Part shown: piece after piece, positions 1 to 6,904 of the stretch | Numbering within the stretch: position 1 is the first letter of the stretch | Layout: the number at the start of each line of letters is the position of its first letter | Source: an uncultured Clostridia bacterium | GTDB taxonomy: Bacteria; Bacillota; Clostridia; Christensenellales; Borkfalkiaceae | Direction: 5' to 3' | Assembly (NCBI GenBank): GCA_900548845.1 | Contig: URMI01000030.1 | Coordinates: 1 to 8,376 of the forward strand | DNA length: 8,376 nt | Translations under genes and position numbers: made by a program | Notes under the pieces: model-generated | Seen by the model: the letters and a program-made list of their open reading frames with translations, nothing else | Databases searched by the model: none | Told to the model about the DNA's origin: nothing

Positions 1-632
1 CCCTCGGCGTTGAGATCCTTGACGCGCGGCATCCTGAAATTTTTCAGCGCGTCCACGTCGCCGTTCGTCACATGCGCAAGCACCCGCCGTTCCACCTCGG
101 GGGCATAGGCGGTCTCCCGCTCCTCTTCGCGGATGTCGAAGAGCGCCTCGGTGAGCTGCATATCGAGCGAATCTGCAAGCCGCCAGGTGCGTATCTCCCC
201 TTCGAGCGCCGCGGGATCGAAGCTCTCCCCGCGCACGACTTCGGAAAGCACGCTCACGAAGCGGCAGAACTCCGCCGCCGAAACGGCAGGCATCATCAGA
301 AGCGCCGCCTTGACGTTGGCAGGCGCAAAGAGGATGCCCGCGCTCCCCCGCTTGCCGCCGATGAGGGGGTGCAGTTCATAGGAAGGCCCCGCGATATACA
401 CCCCCTCTTCCGCCGAAAAGCAGGCGTAAAGTTCTCCCGAGCTCAGCTTCCTCACCTGCACCCCTTCCGTGCAGCCCGAGGCGACTTCCGCAAGAAAGCG
501 CGCCCGCACGTTTTCATCCGCAAGATATTCCTCCTTGACGCCGTAGGCAAGCAGCCCCTTTTCCCCCATGACCCACACGGGAATGCCGCTCTTTTCGGCA
601 AGATAGCGCAGCGTCAACTCAAACTTCATCAT
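1..632 (-). CDS. Putative AraC-family transcriptional regulator, N-terminal part (cut by window start)
   Basis: An uninterrupted leftward frame of 210 codons runs off the window start, so only the N-terminal sensor part is visible. It begins MMKFELTLRY, has an alpha/beta sensor-like region at about residues 1-135, and a helical stretch near residues 174-197 with a 'VxNGDVxxL' pattern. That pattern resembles the linker that precedes the helix-turn-helix domain in many clostridial AraC regulators. The DNA-binding domain itself would lie outside the window, so the family call is inferred from this resemblance and from the divergent position next to a GH39 glycosidase gene, a common place for such a regulator. 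The start is chosen from a GGAG ribosome binding site (641-644) 8 nt upstream. An ATG at 644-646 is out of frame and stops at once. A near-consensus promoter lies at 662-690. It could instead be another sugar-responsive sensor protein. Confidence 0.6.
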   Translation of the reverse strand, partial: MMKFELTLRYLAEKSGIPVWVMGEKGLLAYGVKEEYLADENVRARFLAEVASGCTEGVQVRKLSSGELYACFSAEEGVYIAGPSYELHPLIGGKRGSAGILFAPANVKAALLMMPAVSAAEFCRFVSVLSEVVRGESFDPAALEGEIRTWRLADSLDMQLTEALFDIREEERETAYAPEVERRVLAHVTNGDVDALKNFRMPRVKDLNAE

Positions 633-644
633 CCGCGTTTCTCC

Positions 645-661
645 ATCACACTTTTTGTGAT
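645..661. promoter_or_regulatory. Inverted repeat over the regulator's transcription start (candidate operator)
   Basis: ATCACA (645-650) and TGTGAT (656-661) form a perfect 6-bp inverted repeat around a 5-nt spacer. It sits directly downstream of the regulator's -10 box and covers the predicted start site, where a bound protein would block transcription. It uses TGTGA/TCACA half-sites but in the reverse order from a classical CRP site. It may alternatively be a small hairpin at the 5' end of the mRNA. Confidence 0.4.
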
Positions 662-690
662 ATTATACCGCAAAATCGAAAAAAGTTCAA
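662..690 (-). promoter_or_regulatory. Sigma-A type promoter of the leftward regulator gene
   Basis: On the minus strand TTGAAC (690-685) and TATAAT (667-662) are separated by exactly 17 nt. This is close to the housekeeping consensus and would start transcription near position 655, giving a leader of about 20-25 nt that contains the GGAG site. The strength of this promoter, compared with the poor -35 facing the GH39 operon, suggests the regulator is made constitutively or is autoregulated while the operon needs activation. Confidence 0.75.
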
Positions 691-697
691 GCCTTTT

Positions 698-710
698 TAC
701 CATTTTGGTA
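698..710. promoter_or_regulatory. Palindrome upstream of the GH39 operon (candidate activator/operator site)
   Basis: TACCA (698-702) and TGGTA (706-710) are perfect inverted arms around TTT. The site lies upstream of the regulator's -35 and 67 nt before the GH39 start. The only reasonable -10 for the rightward operon is TACAAT (744-749), which lacks a recognisable -35 at the right distance (CTGACA at 717-722 leaves a 21-nt spacer). A weak core promoter with an upstream dyad fits activation by the divergent regulator, but no binding is shown. Confidence 0.35.
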
Positions 711-776
711 GAGATACTGACATACAACCCGCCCCGCTTGAGTTACAATACAGAAAAAAACGCAAAGAGGCGACCT

Positions 777-2336
777 ATGAAGCAATTTACTTTCGATCTC
801 ACAGAAAAGACCGCTCCCTACCGCAAGCATTGGGAAATGAGCGTGGGCAGCTGCCACGCGGCGCTCGCCCTCCGCGAGGACTACCGCCGCCAGCTGAAGG
901 AAGCGCACCGCCGCCTCGGCTTTCAATATCTTCGCTTCCACGGGCTGTTCTGCGACGACATGAGCGTTCTTTCCCGCTCCCTCTTTTCTTCGGAATATCT
1001 CCTCTCCTTCGTCAATATCGATAAGATCTACGATTTCCTGCTCTCCATCGGCATGAAGCCCTTCGTGGAGCTCGGCTTCATGCCCGACTGCTTAAAGAGC
1101 GGGAACGAGACCATCTTCCACTACAAGGCCAACATCACGCCGCCCAACGACCCCGGCCGCTGGGTATGGTTCATCAAGGAGTTCGTCTCCCACCTCATCG
1201 GACGCTACGGCCGCGACGAAGTGCGAACCTGGTACTTTGAAGTATGGAACGAGCCCAACCTCGACGGCGAAAACGGGCTTGCGGGCGGCAGGTTCTGGAG
1301 CGGCAATATGCAGGACTACTACGAACTCTACCGCATCACCGCAAAGGCAGTGAAAGAGGTCGATCCCCTTCTCCGCGTGGGCGGCCCCGCAACTTCCAAC
1401 AACGCGCATATCCCCGATATGATCGCCTTCTGCAAGAAGAACGGTCTCCCGCTCGACTTTGTCAGCACCCATCACTACCCCACCGACATCGTGCTCGGCT
1501 ACGGCGTCGAAGACAGCAAAAACTTCGTCAAAGAGTTCAACAGCACCGATAAGAGCGACCTCGACAAGATCCATAAGCTCTTAAAGCACTACATGACCTT
1601 CCAGGCGGACATCTGGGAGAAAGTGGACCGCGGCGTCCTCACCCAAATGGCAAAGCGCGCCCGCAGCGAAGCGGGGGATCTGCCCCTCTTCTACACCGAA
1701 TGGAGCAGCCTCGCGGGCCTTGCAACGGACGGACCGTTCGGCGCTTCCTTCGTCGCCAAGACGGTGCTCGACAACATCGGCATCATCGACGGCTGTTCCT
1801 ATTGGACGTTCTCCGATATCGTCGAAGAAAAGAGCATGGCAAGCATGGAATTTCACGGCGGCTTCGGGCTTACAACGCTGCACGGCATCCCCAAAGCCCC
1901 CTTCCGCGCCTTCGAGCTTTTACACCGCCTGCCCGAGGTCCGCTATGAAAAAACGCTTTCGGACGGCACCGTCGATCTCTATCTCTTCCCCGACGAAAGG
2001 GACAAGACGCTCAAACTTGTCGCCGTCAACCACAACTCGCTCATGCACGACATCAAAGAGGAAACCATCTCCTTGACATTGCAGACGGGAAATGCTACTC
2101 TCATGGAGAAGGCCGATCTTCACCGCGTGGACGAAACGCACGCCAACGCCCTTGCGGCATGGCTTGAAATGGGTTCTCCCACCTATCTGTCCGAAGCGCA
2201 GCTTGCTTCGCTCCGTGCGGCGTCCTGCCTCACGCGGGAGCAGCTCCTCCTCACCCTTGAAGGCGGTTCCGCCGCCCTCACCCTCACCCTTCCCCCGCAG
2301 GGAACGGCGCTCATTATTCTTTACTTCGCATCATGA
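777..2336 (+). CDS. GH39 family glycoside hydrolase (beta-xylosidase-like)
   Basis: A 519-residue protein matching the usual length of bacterial GH39 enzymes (about 500). The (beta/alpha)8 catalytic domain covers roughly residues 1-385, followed by a beta-rich C-terminal domain. Signature motifs are FHGLFCDDM (54-62), VWNEPN (156-161) with the predicted acid/base Glu159, YTEW (306-309) with the predicted nucleophile Glu308, and YWTFSDIVEE (342-351). GH39 enzymes are retaining glycosidases; characterised bacterial members are mostly beta-xylosidases and the animal ones alpha-L-iduronidases, so the substrate is not fixed by sequence. There is no signal peptide, so it acts in the cytoplasm. The frame is open far upstream, but the start at 777 is chosen because AAGAGG (765-770) lies 6 nt before it and the family N-terminus begins here. 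It is the first gene of a three-gene operon and overlaps the next by 4 bp. The Glu-Glu spacing is longer than in the classic xylosidase. Confidence 0.9.
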   Translation: MKQFTFDLTEKTAPYRKHWEMSVGSCHAALALREDYRRQLKEAHRRLGFQYLRFHGLFCDDMSVLSRSLFSSEYLLSFVNIDKIYDFLLSIGMKPFVELGFMPDCLKSGNETIFHYKANITPPNDPGRWVWFIKEFVSHLIGRYGRDEVRTWYFEVWNEPNLDGENGLAGGRFWSGNMQDYYELYRITAKAVKEVDPLLRVGGPATSNNAHIPDMIAFCKKNGLPLDFVSTHHYPTDIVLGYGVEDSKNFVKEFNSTDKSDLDKIHKLLKHYMTFQADIWEKVDRGVLTQMAKRARSEAGDLPLFYTEWSSLAGLATDGPFGASFVAKTVLDNIGIIDGCSYWTFSDIVEEKSMASMEFHGGFGLTTLHGIPKAPFRAFELLHRLPEVRYEKTLSDGTVDLYLFPDERDKTLKLVAVNHNSLMHDIKEETISLTLQTGNATLMEKADLHRVDETHANALAAWLEMGSPTYLSEAQLASLRAASCLTREQLLLTLEGGSAALTLTLPPQGTALIILYFAS

Positions 2337-4057
2337 ATATTATTCTCACCGACGAATACTTCAAAGCGCGCGGCAGCGTCCGCGCCAAGCCCCCCGTGCC
2401 CGTGAAGGAGCTCTTCTCGGCACGCAACGACAGCGTCTGTTTCCAGCTGCTCATAGACACGGGCGCCCGCTGCATCCTGAATGCGGGCACATCCTCCGCG
2501 CTCACCTATGAAGCGGGGCTTTCCCGCCTGCGCGTCGCCGTCGACTCCCCCTTCCCCTGCACCGTGCGCACGGAAGGGTATCTCAAAGACGAAAACGGCG
2601 TCCCCTGCGCGGAGATCCTCTGGGAGAGCCCGCAAACCTACGAAGGCGGCCTCTTTGCCCCCGCGCACATCCTCATCGACGTACCCGCCGACGCAAAGCC
2701 GGGGCAGTACGCCGTCACCGTGCGCCTCTTCGAGGCGAAGGGCGCCCGCGGGGAGCGCAAAATCTTCGAAGAGACGCTCCCGTTCACCGTCTTCCCCTAT
2801 GTCCTTCCCTCCCCGCAGCAGTGGCGCTGCCATCTCGATCTCTGGCAGCACAACAGCAACATCGCGCGCACCTTCGGCGTAGAGCCGTGGAGCGACGAAC
2901 ACTTCGTGGAGATGGAGAAGGTCATCGCGACGCTCTCCGACCTCGGTCAGAGATCCGTCACCGTCGTCGCGGGCGACTGCCCGTGGCGGGGCTGGGGGTG
3001 CTATCTTCTCAAAGATCACCCCGCCACCCTCTTCGAATATTCCATGATCTTCGTCCGCAGAGAAAAGGACGGCAGCTTTTCCTACGATTTTTCCGCGCTC
3101 AGGCGGTATATCGAGCTGTGCTTTTCCTACGGCATCCGCGGGGATATCACCGTGTACGGCCTCATGGGGATCTGGTCGCACATGCCCCTCTTCCCCGGGA
3201 CAGCGCCCGAAGACTACCCCGAACAGGTGCTCATCCGCTATCTCGACGAGGCGGACGGCTGCTTCAAATATCTGAAAAAGACGGAGGATATCCTCTCCTA
3301 CATCCGCGCACTGTTTTCCCTCTTCCGCGAGATGGGCGTCTTCCATCTTGTGCGCATCGGCGCGGACGAGCCCTCCGATCTCAACGCATACAACAAAAAC
3401 GTTGCGCTCCTGCGCTCCGTCGCGCCCGATATCAAGTTCAAGATGGCGCTCGACAAGACGTCCGCCATCCAGACGTTCTCGCCCGACACGGACGACATCG
3501 CCGCCTCCTTCCCCTGCAGCTGCGAAAACCGCGCGCTCCTGCACAAGGTGAAAGAGGAAAACGAGAAGCGGCGCATCCTCTTCTACGCCTGCAATATCCC
3601 CAAAAACGAGCCCAACACGGTGCTCAGGAGCGAACTTTACGAGTGCACGGCGCTCGCCGCGATCGGGTATCTCTTCGGCTTTGACGGCTTCCTGCGCTGG
3701 GCGTACACCTGCTGGACGGAACGCCCCCTCGAAGACATCCGCTACAACAATACGGCGCTCCCCGCAGGCGATGTCAACTTCGTCTACCCCGCAAAGAACG
3801 GCGGCGTGCTCTATTCCGTCCGCTACTTTGCCTTAAAGCGCATGCTGCAGCTCATGGAAGCCATGCAGCTTCTAAGTGACCGCGGCCGCGGGCAGGACGT
3901 CGAAGCGGCGCTCCCCCTCATCCTCAAAAATACCGACGTCTCTTCCTACATGCAGGACGACTTTTTCACGAAAGAGGGCATCCTCTCGCACGATCCCGCC
4001 GACTACACGGCATTCCGCAAAACGCTCCTTCAGCTTCTCTCGGAGGAGGCGGACTGA
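2333..4057 (+). CDS. DUF4091 / GH123-like glycoside hydrolase
   Basis: A 574-residue cytoplasmic protein without a signal peptide. Residues 1-155 form a beta-rich N-terminal domain with sugar-hydrolase accessory features (GQYAVTVRLF at 124-133). From about 160 a TIM-barrel-like domain follows: CHLDLWQH (166-173), the acidic pair in GADEPSD (343-349), FDGFLRWAY (450-458) and PAGDVNFVYP (477-486). The last two are hallmarks of DUF4091, the domain now described as the GH123 catalytic domain. Characterised GH123 enzymes are beta-N-acetylgalactosaminidases using substrate-assisted catalysis with an adjacent Asp-Glu pair; Asp345-Glu346 is the obvious equivalent. Substrate is unknown because most DUF4091 proteins are untested. 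The ATG overlaps the GH39 stop as ATGA and has no strong ribosome binding site, pointing to translational coupling. A 1-bp overlap links it to the esterase gene downstream. Confidence 0.8.
   Translation: MNIILTDEYFKARGSVRAKPPVPVKELFSARNDSVCFQLLIDTGARCILNAGTSSALTYEAGLSRLRVAVDSPFPCTVRTEGYLKDENGVPCAEILWESPQTYEGGLFAPAHILIDVPADAKPGQYAVTVRLFEAKGARGERKIFEETLPFTVFPYVLPSPQQWRCHLDLWQHNSNIARTFGVEPWSDEHFVEMEKVIATLSDLGQRSVTVVAGDCPWRGWGCYLLKDHPATLFEYSMIFVRREKDGSFSYDFSALRRYIELCFSYGIRGDITVYGLMGIWSHMPLFPGTAPEDYPEQVLIRYLDEADGCFKYLKKTEDILSYIRALFSLFREMGVFHLVRIGADEPSDLNAYNKNVALLRSVAPDIKFKMALDKTSAIQTFSPDTDDIAASFPCSCENRALLHKVKEENEKRRILFYACNIPKNEPNTVLRSELYECTALAAIGYLFGFDGFLRWAYTCWTERPLEDIRYNNTALPAGDVNFVYPAKNGGVLYSVRYFALKRMLQLMEAMQLLSDRGRGQDVEAALPLILKNTDVSSYMQDDFFTKEGILSHDPADYTAFRKTLLQLLSEEAD
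4044..4049 (+). promoter_or_regulatory. Strong internal ribosome binding site for the esterase gene
   Basis: AGGAGG, inside a GGAGGAGG run, lies at the 3' end of the DUF4091 gene 7 nt before the ATG at 4057. It settles the esterase start and suggests that gene can be translated efficiently, partly independent of coupling to the upstream gene. Confidence 0.8.
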
Positions 4058-5073
4058 TGGCGCCCCTGCTCATCGCGCTCATCGTGCTTTGCTGCCTTTT
4101 GGCTGCGGGGGCGGTGTATCTGCTCCTTGCGCTTGAAGTGCTCCCCCGTTTTGCCGCAAAAAAGCTGAGGAGCGGCCCCGTCGACGAGACCGCCCTCTCC
4201 TTCCCCGAAGACTTCGATGAGCTCCGCGCCCGCGTCAGCGTGCAGCGCGATCTTCCCTACCCCTCGCGCGTTCCTTCGAACAAATTCGACCTCTATCTTC
4301 CGAAGGACGCCGACAAAGCGCAGCCCCTTCCCCTTGTCGTGTGGATCCACGGCGGCGGCTTTATCGCAGGCGAAAAGGAAGGCACCGAGAACGTGATGAC
4401 CTGCCTTGCGGCGGCGGGCTATGCGGCTGTGAGCCTCGACTACCCCGTCGCTCCCGAACACCGCTATCCTGCGGCAATCAAAGCGATCGACGCCTTTTTC
4501 GCCTTCCTTCCAAAGCTTTGTGAGCGCTGCCCCGTCGATCGGGACCGCATCGTCCTTGGCGGAGATTCGGCAGGCGCCCAGCTCGCCGCACAATTTGCCG
4601 CAAAGGAGACGAATGCGGAGCTTCGCGCCCGAATGTGCCTTCCGCGCCGCCTTTTATCCCCGCTCAAAGGCGTTGCCCTCGTTTCGGGCCCCTTCGACCT
4701 TCCCGGCCTCCGCCGCTATGCGAAGGCGCACGATAAAAAGTTCCTGTTTCTCGTCGATCTCTGGGGCAAGGCGTATTTCGGCAAGCTCTTCTGGCACAGG
4801 AGCCGCGCGGCGAACGAGACGCTCATCGCGCCGCACGTCACAAAAGACTTCCCGCCCGCCTTCCTCACCGACGGCAACGAGGGCAGCTTCGAAGTGCAGA
4901 ACCGCGCCTTAGGCGAAGCGCTGCGCCGTAAAAACATCCCCGTCCGAGAGCTCTACTTCGAAAGGGAGAGCGGCGCCGTTCCCCACGACTACCTCTTCCG
5001 CCTCGCGGAAGCGTCCGCAAAAAAAGGGCTTTCCGCCCTTCTCAGCTTCCTTCACGAGGCATTTTCCTCTTAG
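4057..5073 (+). CDS. Membrane-anchored alpha/beta hydrolase, HSL/carbohydrate esterase type
   Basis: A 338-residue protein with one N-terminal hydrophobic segment (about residues 3-29) followed by a serine-hydrolase alpha/beta fold. HGGG (98-101) is the oxyanion-hole motif of the hormone-sensitive-lipase-like group, GDSAG (169-173) contains the nucleophile Ser171, and DYPVAPEHRYPAA (128-140) is typical of the family. The catalytic His is probably His310 in VPHDY; the acid is Asp272 or Glu275 in TDGNEGSF. The likely reaction is hydrolysis of an ester, plausibly an acetyl or acyl group on a sugar given its operon partners. The segment after the anchor is rich in Arg/Lys (RFAAKKLR, 31-38) while the extreme N-terminus is uncharged, so by the positive-inside rule the catalytic domain faces the cytoplasm. 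It could instead be a cleaved signal peptide, but no Ala-X-Ala site is obvious. Last gene of the operon. Confidence 0.85.
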   Translation: MAPLLIALIVLCCLLAAGAVYLLLALEVLPRFAAKKLRSGPVDETALSFPEDFDELRARVSVQRDLPYPSRVPSNKFDLYLPKDADKAQPLPLVVWIHGGGFIAGEKEGTENVMTCLAAAGYAAVSLDYPVAPEHRYPAAIKAIDAFFAFLPKLCERCPVDRDRIVLGGDSAGAQLAAQFAAKETNAELRARMCLPRRLLSPLKGVALVSGPFDLPGLRRYAKAHDKKFLFLVDLWGKAYFGKLFWHRSRAANETLIAPHVTKDFPPAFLTDGNEGSFEVQNRALGEALRRKNIPVRELYFERESGAVPHDYLFRLAEASAKKGLSALLSFLHEAFSS

Positions 5074-5100
5074 CCTATTCTTCATTCTCCCCCCTATCAA

Positions 5101-5131
5101 GGAGCCCCGCATCGCCGAGGCTCCGTTTTTT
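5101..5131 (+). terminator. Intrinsic terminator of the GH39 operon (repeat copy 1)
   Basis: GGAGCC (5101-5106) pairs with GGCTCC (5119-5124) around a 12-nt loop, followed by G and six T residues. It lies 27 nt past the esterase stop. The whole 31 nt, loop included, recurs identically at 7957-7987. Confidence 0.85.
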
Positions 5132-5160
5132 ACCTCTCCCCCCACCGAATAGCCAAGCAG

Positions 5161-5194
5161 ACGCAAAAGCCATCGGAAGTTTCATCCGATGGCT
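5161..5194 (-). terminator. Probable terminator of the leftward lipoprotein/hydrolase unit
   Basis: AGCCATCGGA (5168-5177) and TCCGATGGCT (5185-5194) form a perfect 10-bp stem with a 7-nt loop. Read leftward it is followed by a short T run (four T with the last stem base) and then GCG. Read rightward there is no T run, so it fits the leftward gene ending at 5310. The 115 nt between stop and hairpin hold no convincing gene. Because the T-tract is short, termination may be partial. Confidence 0.6.
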
Positions 5195-5309
5195 CTTACG
5201 GCAGAATTGATTTTGAAAATTTACTTCGGAAGCTGCACTCTTGCACCCGTTCGGCCTTTCCTTTGCAGGAACGCACCATCGCAAGCCAAAACGGTCCGCC
5301 TTCATAAAA

Positions 5310-6254
5310 TTACAGATTTTCCTGAAAGAAGCGTTCCAGCTTGTCGAAGGGAATGCGGTCGGTGCGGTCGTAAAGGTCAATGTGCTCGGCATCCTTCACG
5401 ACGTACAGCTCTTTGGGCTCCCTTGCAGCCGCATAGACGTTTTCACTGAAAAATTTGGAGTGCGCCCTGTCGCCTACCAAAAAAAGGACGGGGCGAGGGC
5501 TGATCTCATCCACGAAAGCAAGCAGTTTGCTGCCCAGCATCGAAAGAACGCTCGTCGTCGTAAAGCCACCCCTCGCCTCGGGATGATGCCCTCTCTTCAC
5601 CGCATAAAAGCGCAGCCATTCGGCATCGGGCTCGGGCACGCCCTGAGGAACGCTTTCCATTGGCTCTTCGGGGAAACTCGGGAGGTACTCGGGCTGACCC
5701 TTTTCATAGTCCTCCCAGCGCTTTTCCGCAAGTGCTCTCTTTGCCGCGGCGATCTCTTCAGGCGATCGGCCCAGCCGTACCGCATCCGTCATCACATACA
5801 TAGACGCGGTCGCCACCGCCTTGATGCGCACATCCGTCTGTGCCGCGGCGAGCGCAAATCCGCCCGAACCGCAGATACCGATGGCGCCGATCTTTTCCCT
5901 GTCGACAAAGGGAACTTTGACCCCCAAAAAGTCGACGCAGGCGCTGAAGCTTTCCGTGAACATTTCGGGCGAAGAGGTATGGCGCGGTTCGCCGCCCGAT
6001 CCGCCCATGAACGGCTGATCGAACGTAAGCACGACAAACCCGCGCCGAGCAAGCTCGTTGGCGTACACGCAGGGACCCTGTTCCTTTACGCCGCCGTAGG
6101 GTGCGCCGATGATGACAGCAGGATACTTCTTCCTTCGATCTAAGTCCTTTGCCGTGTACAGATCGCCCGCCAATGCGATCCCGAAGCGGTTATAAAAGCG
6201 CACGTGCTGCCGCCCGACCTTTTCGCTCAGTTTTGCAATGTAACCGTATGACAT
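5310..6254 (-). CDS. YcjY/COG1073-type alpha/beta hydrolase
   Basis: A 314-residue cytoplasmic protein with an alpha/beta hydrolase fold. Features in order are the strand and loop YPAVIIGAPYGG (44-55), FDQPFMGGSGGEPR (78-91), the nucleophile elbow GICGSGG (126-132), GDRAHS (261-266) with a candidate acid Asp262, and AEHIDLY (289-295) with the likely catalytic His291. The elbow places Cys128 rather than Ser at the usual nucleophile position, as in dienelactone-hydrolase-like enzymes; Ser130 is the alternative. Members of this group are annotated only as hydrolases and their substrates are mostly unknown. The start is supported by a perfect AAGGAGG (6262-6268) 7 nt upstream. It lies 22 bp downstream of the lipoprotein frame and is probably cotranscribed with it, under the divergent LysR-type regulator. 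Confidence 0.85.
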   Translation of the reverse strand: MSYGYIAKLSEKVGRQHVRFYNRFGIALAGDLYTAKDLDRRKKYPAVIIGAPYGGVKEQGPCVYANELARRGFVVLTFDQPFMGGSGGEPRHTSSPEMFTESFSACVDFLGVKVPFVDREKIGAIGICGSGGFALAAAQTDVRIKAVATASMYVMTDAVRLGRSPEEIAAAKRALAEKRWEDYEKGQPEYLPSFPEEPMESVPQGVPEPDAEWLRFYAVKRGHHPEARGGFTTTSVLSMLGSKLLAFVDEISPRPVLFLVGDRAHSKFFSENVYAAAREPKELYVVKDAEHIDLYDRTDRIPFDKLERFFQENL

Positions 6255-6276
6255 ATTTTTGCCTCCTTGAATTTTG

Positions 6277-6841
6277 TCAATCTTCTTGCAAGCTCAGCCG
6301 AACCTGCATATCACCCGTTCCCAACAGCGCAGCAAGCTCCGCAGAAGAATATCCTTCGATGCGCCCCAACCGCGTATAGGACCATGTATTACTGCCATAA
6401 AAGATGACGATCTGACCGCCCTGATAGAGCATGACGTCGCCGGGTTCGGCAGCTATCCGGCTATCCTCTGCGGGCAGTGTATGCCCGAGGCTTCCGACCT
6501 TTTCGAATCCGCCGTAGTCGCGCGCGGTATAAACGATATCGCTCTCTTGCAAAAGCGAGGCAAGGGCGCGCGGCATCTGTATCGGCAAGCGATATTGTAA
6601 GCGCATTTCCGTTGATGTGAAGATACATCTCCGTCTCCTTCTCATGTTCGTCGTCTCCCGGTTGCTCTTCGGGCAGGTCGGGAGTATTCGGGATATTCGG
6701 CTCTTCCGGCTGAACGGGCGGGGCCTGCGTTCCTTGACCACCCTCAGAGAAAATGCCGTTTGGCCCGCAAGCCGAAGCAAACAGCGCAAGGCAGACGACA
6801 AGAAACACTGCAAAGACACTCTTGAAAATAATAGACTTCAT
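6277..6841 (-). pseudogene. Frameshifted lipoprotein with cyclophilin-like domain
   Basis: The gene starts at ATG 6841-6839 with AGGAGG (6847-6852) 5 nt upstream. The N-terminus MKSIIFKSVF and a hydrophobic stretch to ALFASAC form a lipoprotein signal peptide with predicted lipidated Cys25. A Pro/Glu-rich linker (about 36-70) follows, then a cyclophilin-like beta-barrel domain starting at MYLHINGNALTI (72-83). After residue 92 the reading frame breaks: the first frame continues as an Arg-rich nonsense tail to a stop at 6461, while the rest of the domain (ALASLLQESD, YTARDYGGFEKV, LPAEDSRI, PGDVMLYQGGQIVIFY, TRLGRIEG) is in another frame ending at 6277. Restoring 2 bp in the GC tract at 6564-6574 would give one 188-residue protein, the expected layout. 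The intact protein would be anchored outside the membrane; its function is unknown. It may be a real pseudogene, a slippage switch or a sequencing error. Confidence 0.8.
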
Positions 6842-6864
6842 GTTTGCCTCCTGTGTTCGCTTTT

Positions 6865-6892
6865 CGATATATACTTTAGGTGAATTATATCG
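6865..6892. promoter_or_regulatory. Dyad over the leftward -10-like element (candidate LysR site)
   Basis: CGATATA (6865-6871) and TATATCG (6886-6892) are perfect 7-bp inverted arms with a 14-nt spacer. The right arm overlaps a leftward TATAAT (6889-6884), which has no good -35 at 17 nt. This suggests that the lipoprotein/hydrolase unit relies on an activator, with the divergent LysR-type protein the natural candidate. The element is AT-rich, so part of the symmetry could be chance. Confidence 0.35.
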
Positions 6893-6904
6893 GCGGTTCC
6901 ATGC

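Noticed and set aside
72..776. Upstream extension of the GH39 frame to a 754-residue protein
   Set aside because: The extra 235 residues are antisense to the leftward regulator frame and resemble no protein. The ribosome binding site and family N-terminus support the start at 777.
2321..3544. 407-codon leftward open frame opposite the DUF4091 gene
   Set aside because: It is the mirror of a GC-rich gene with strong codon bias, has low-complexity Gly/Glu/Val-rich content and no recognisable motif, while the opposite strand is a clear DUF4091 protein.
2821..3684. 287-codon rightward frame within the DUF4091 gene
   Set aside because: Arg/Pro/His-rich out-of-frame translation of a real gene, with no domain.
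4030..4593. 187-codon leftward frame across the esterase gene start
   Set aside because: It is antisense to conserved motifs (HGGG, DYPVAPEHRYP, GDSAG), has no ribosome binding site and no family resemblance.
5075..5392. 105-codon leftward frame between the two convergent units
   Set aside because: It reads through two terminator hairpins and the 3' end of the hydrolase gene, and its composition is not protein-like.
5241..6143. 300-codon rightward frame opposite the YcjY-like hydrolase
   Set aside because: The leftward frame has a complete alpha/beta hydrolase with a perfect ribosome binding site. The opposite one has no motifs.
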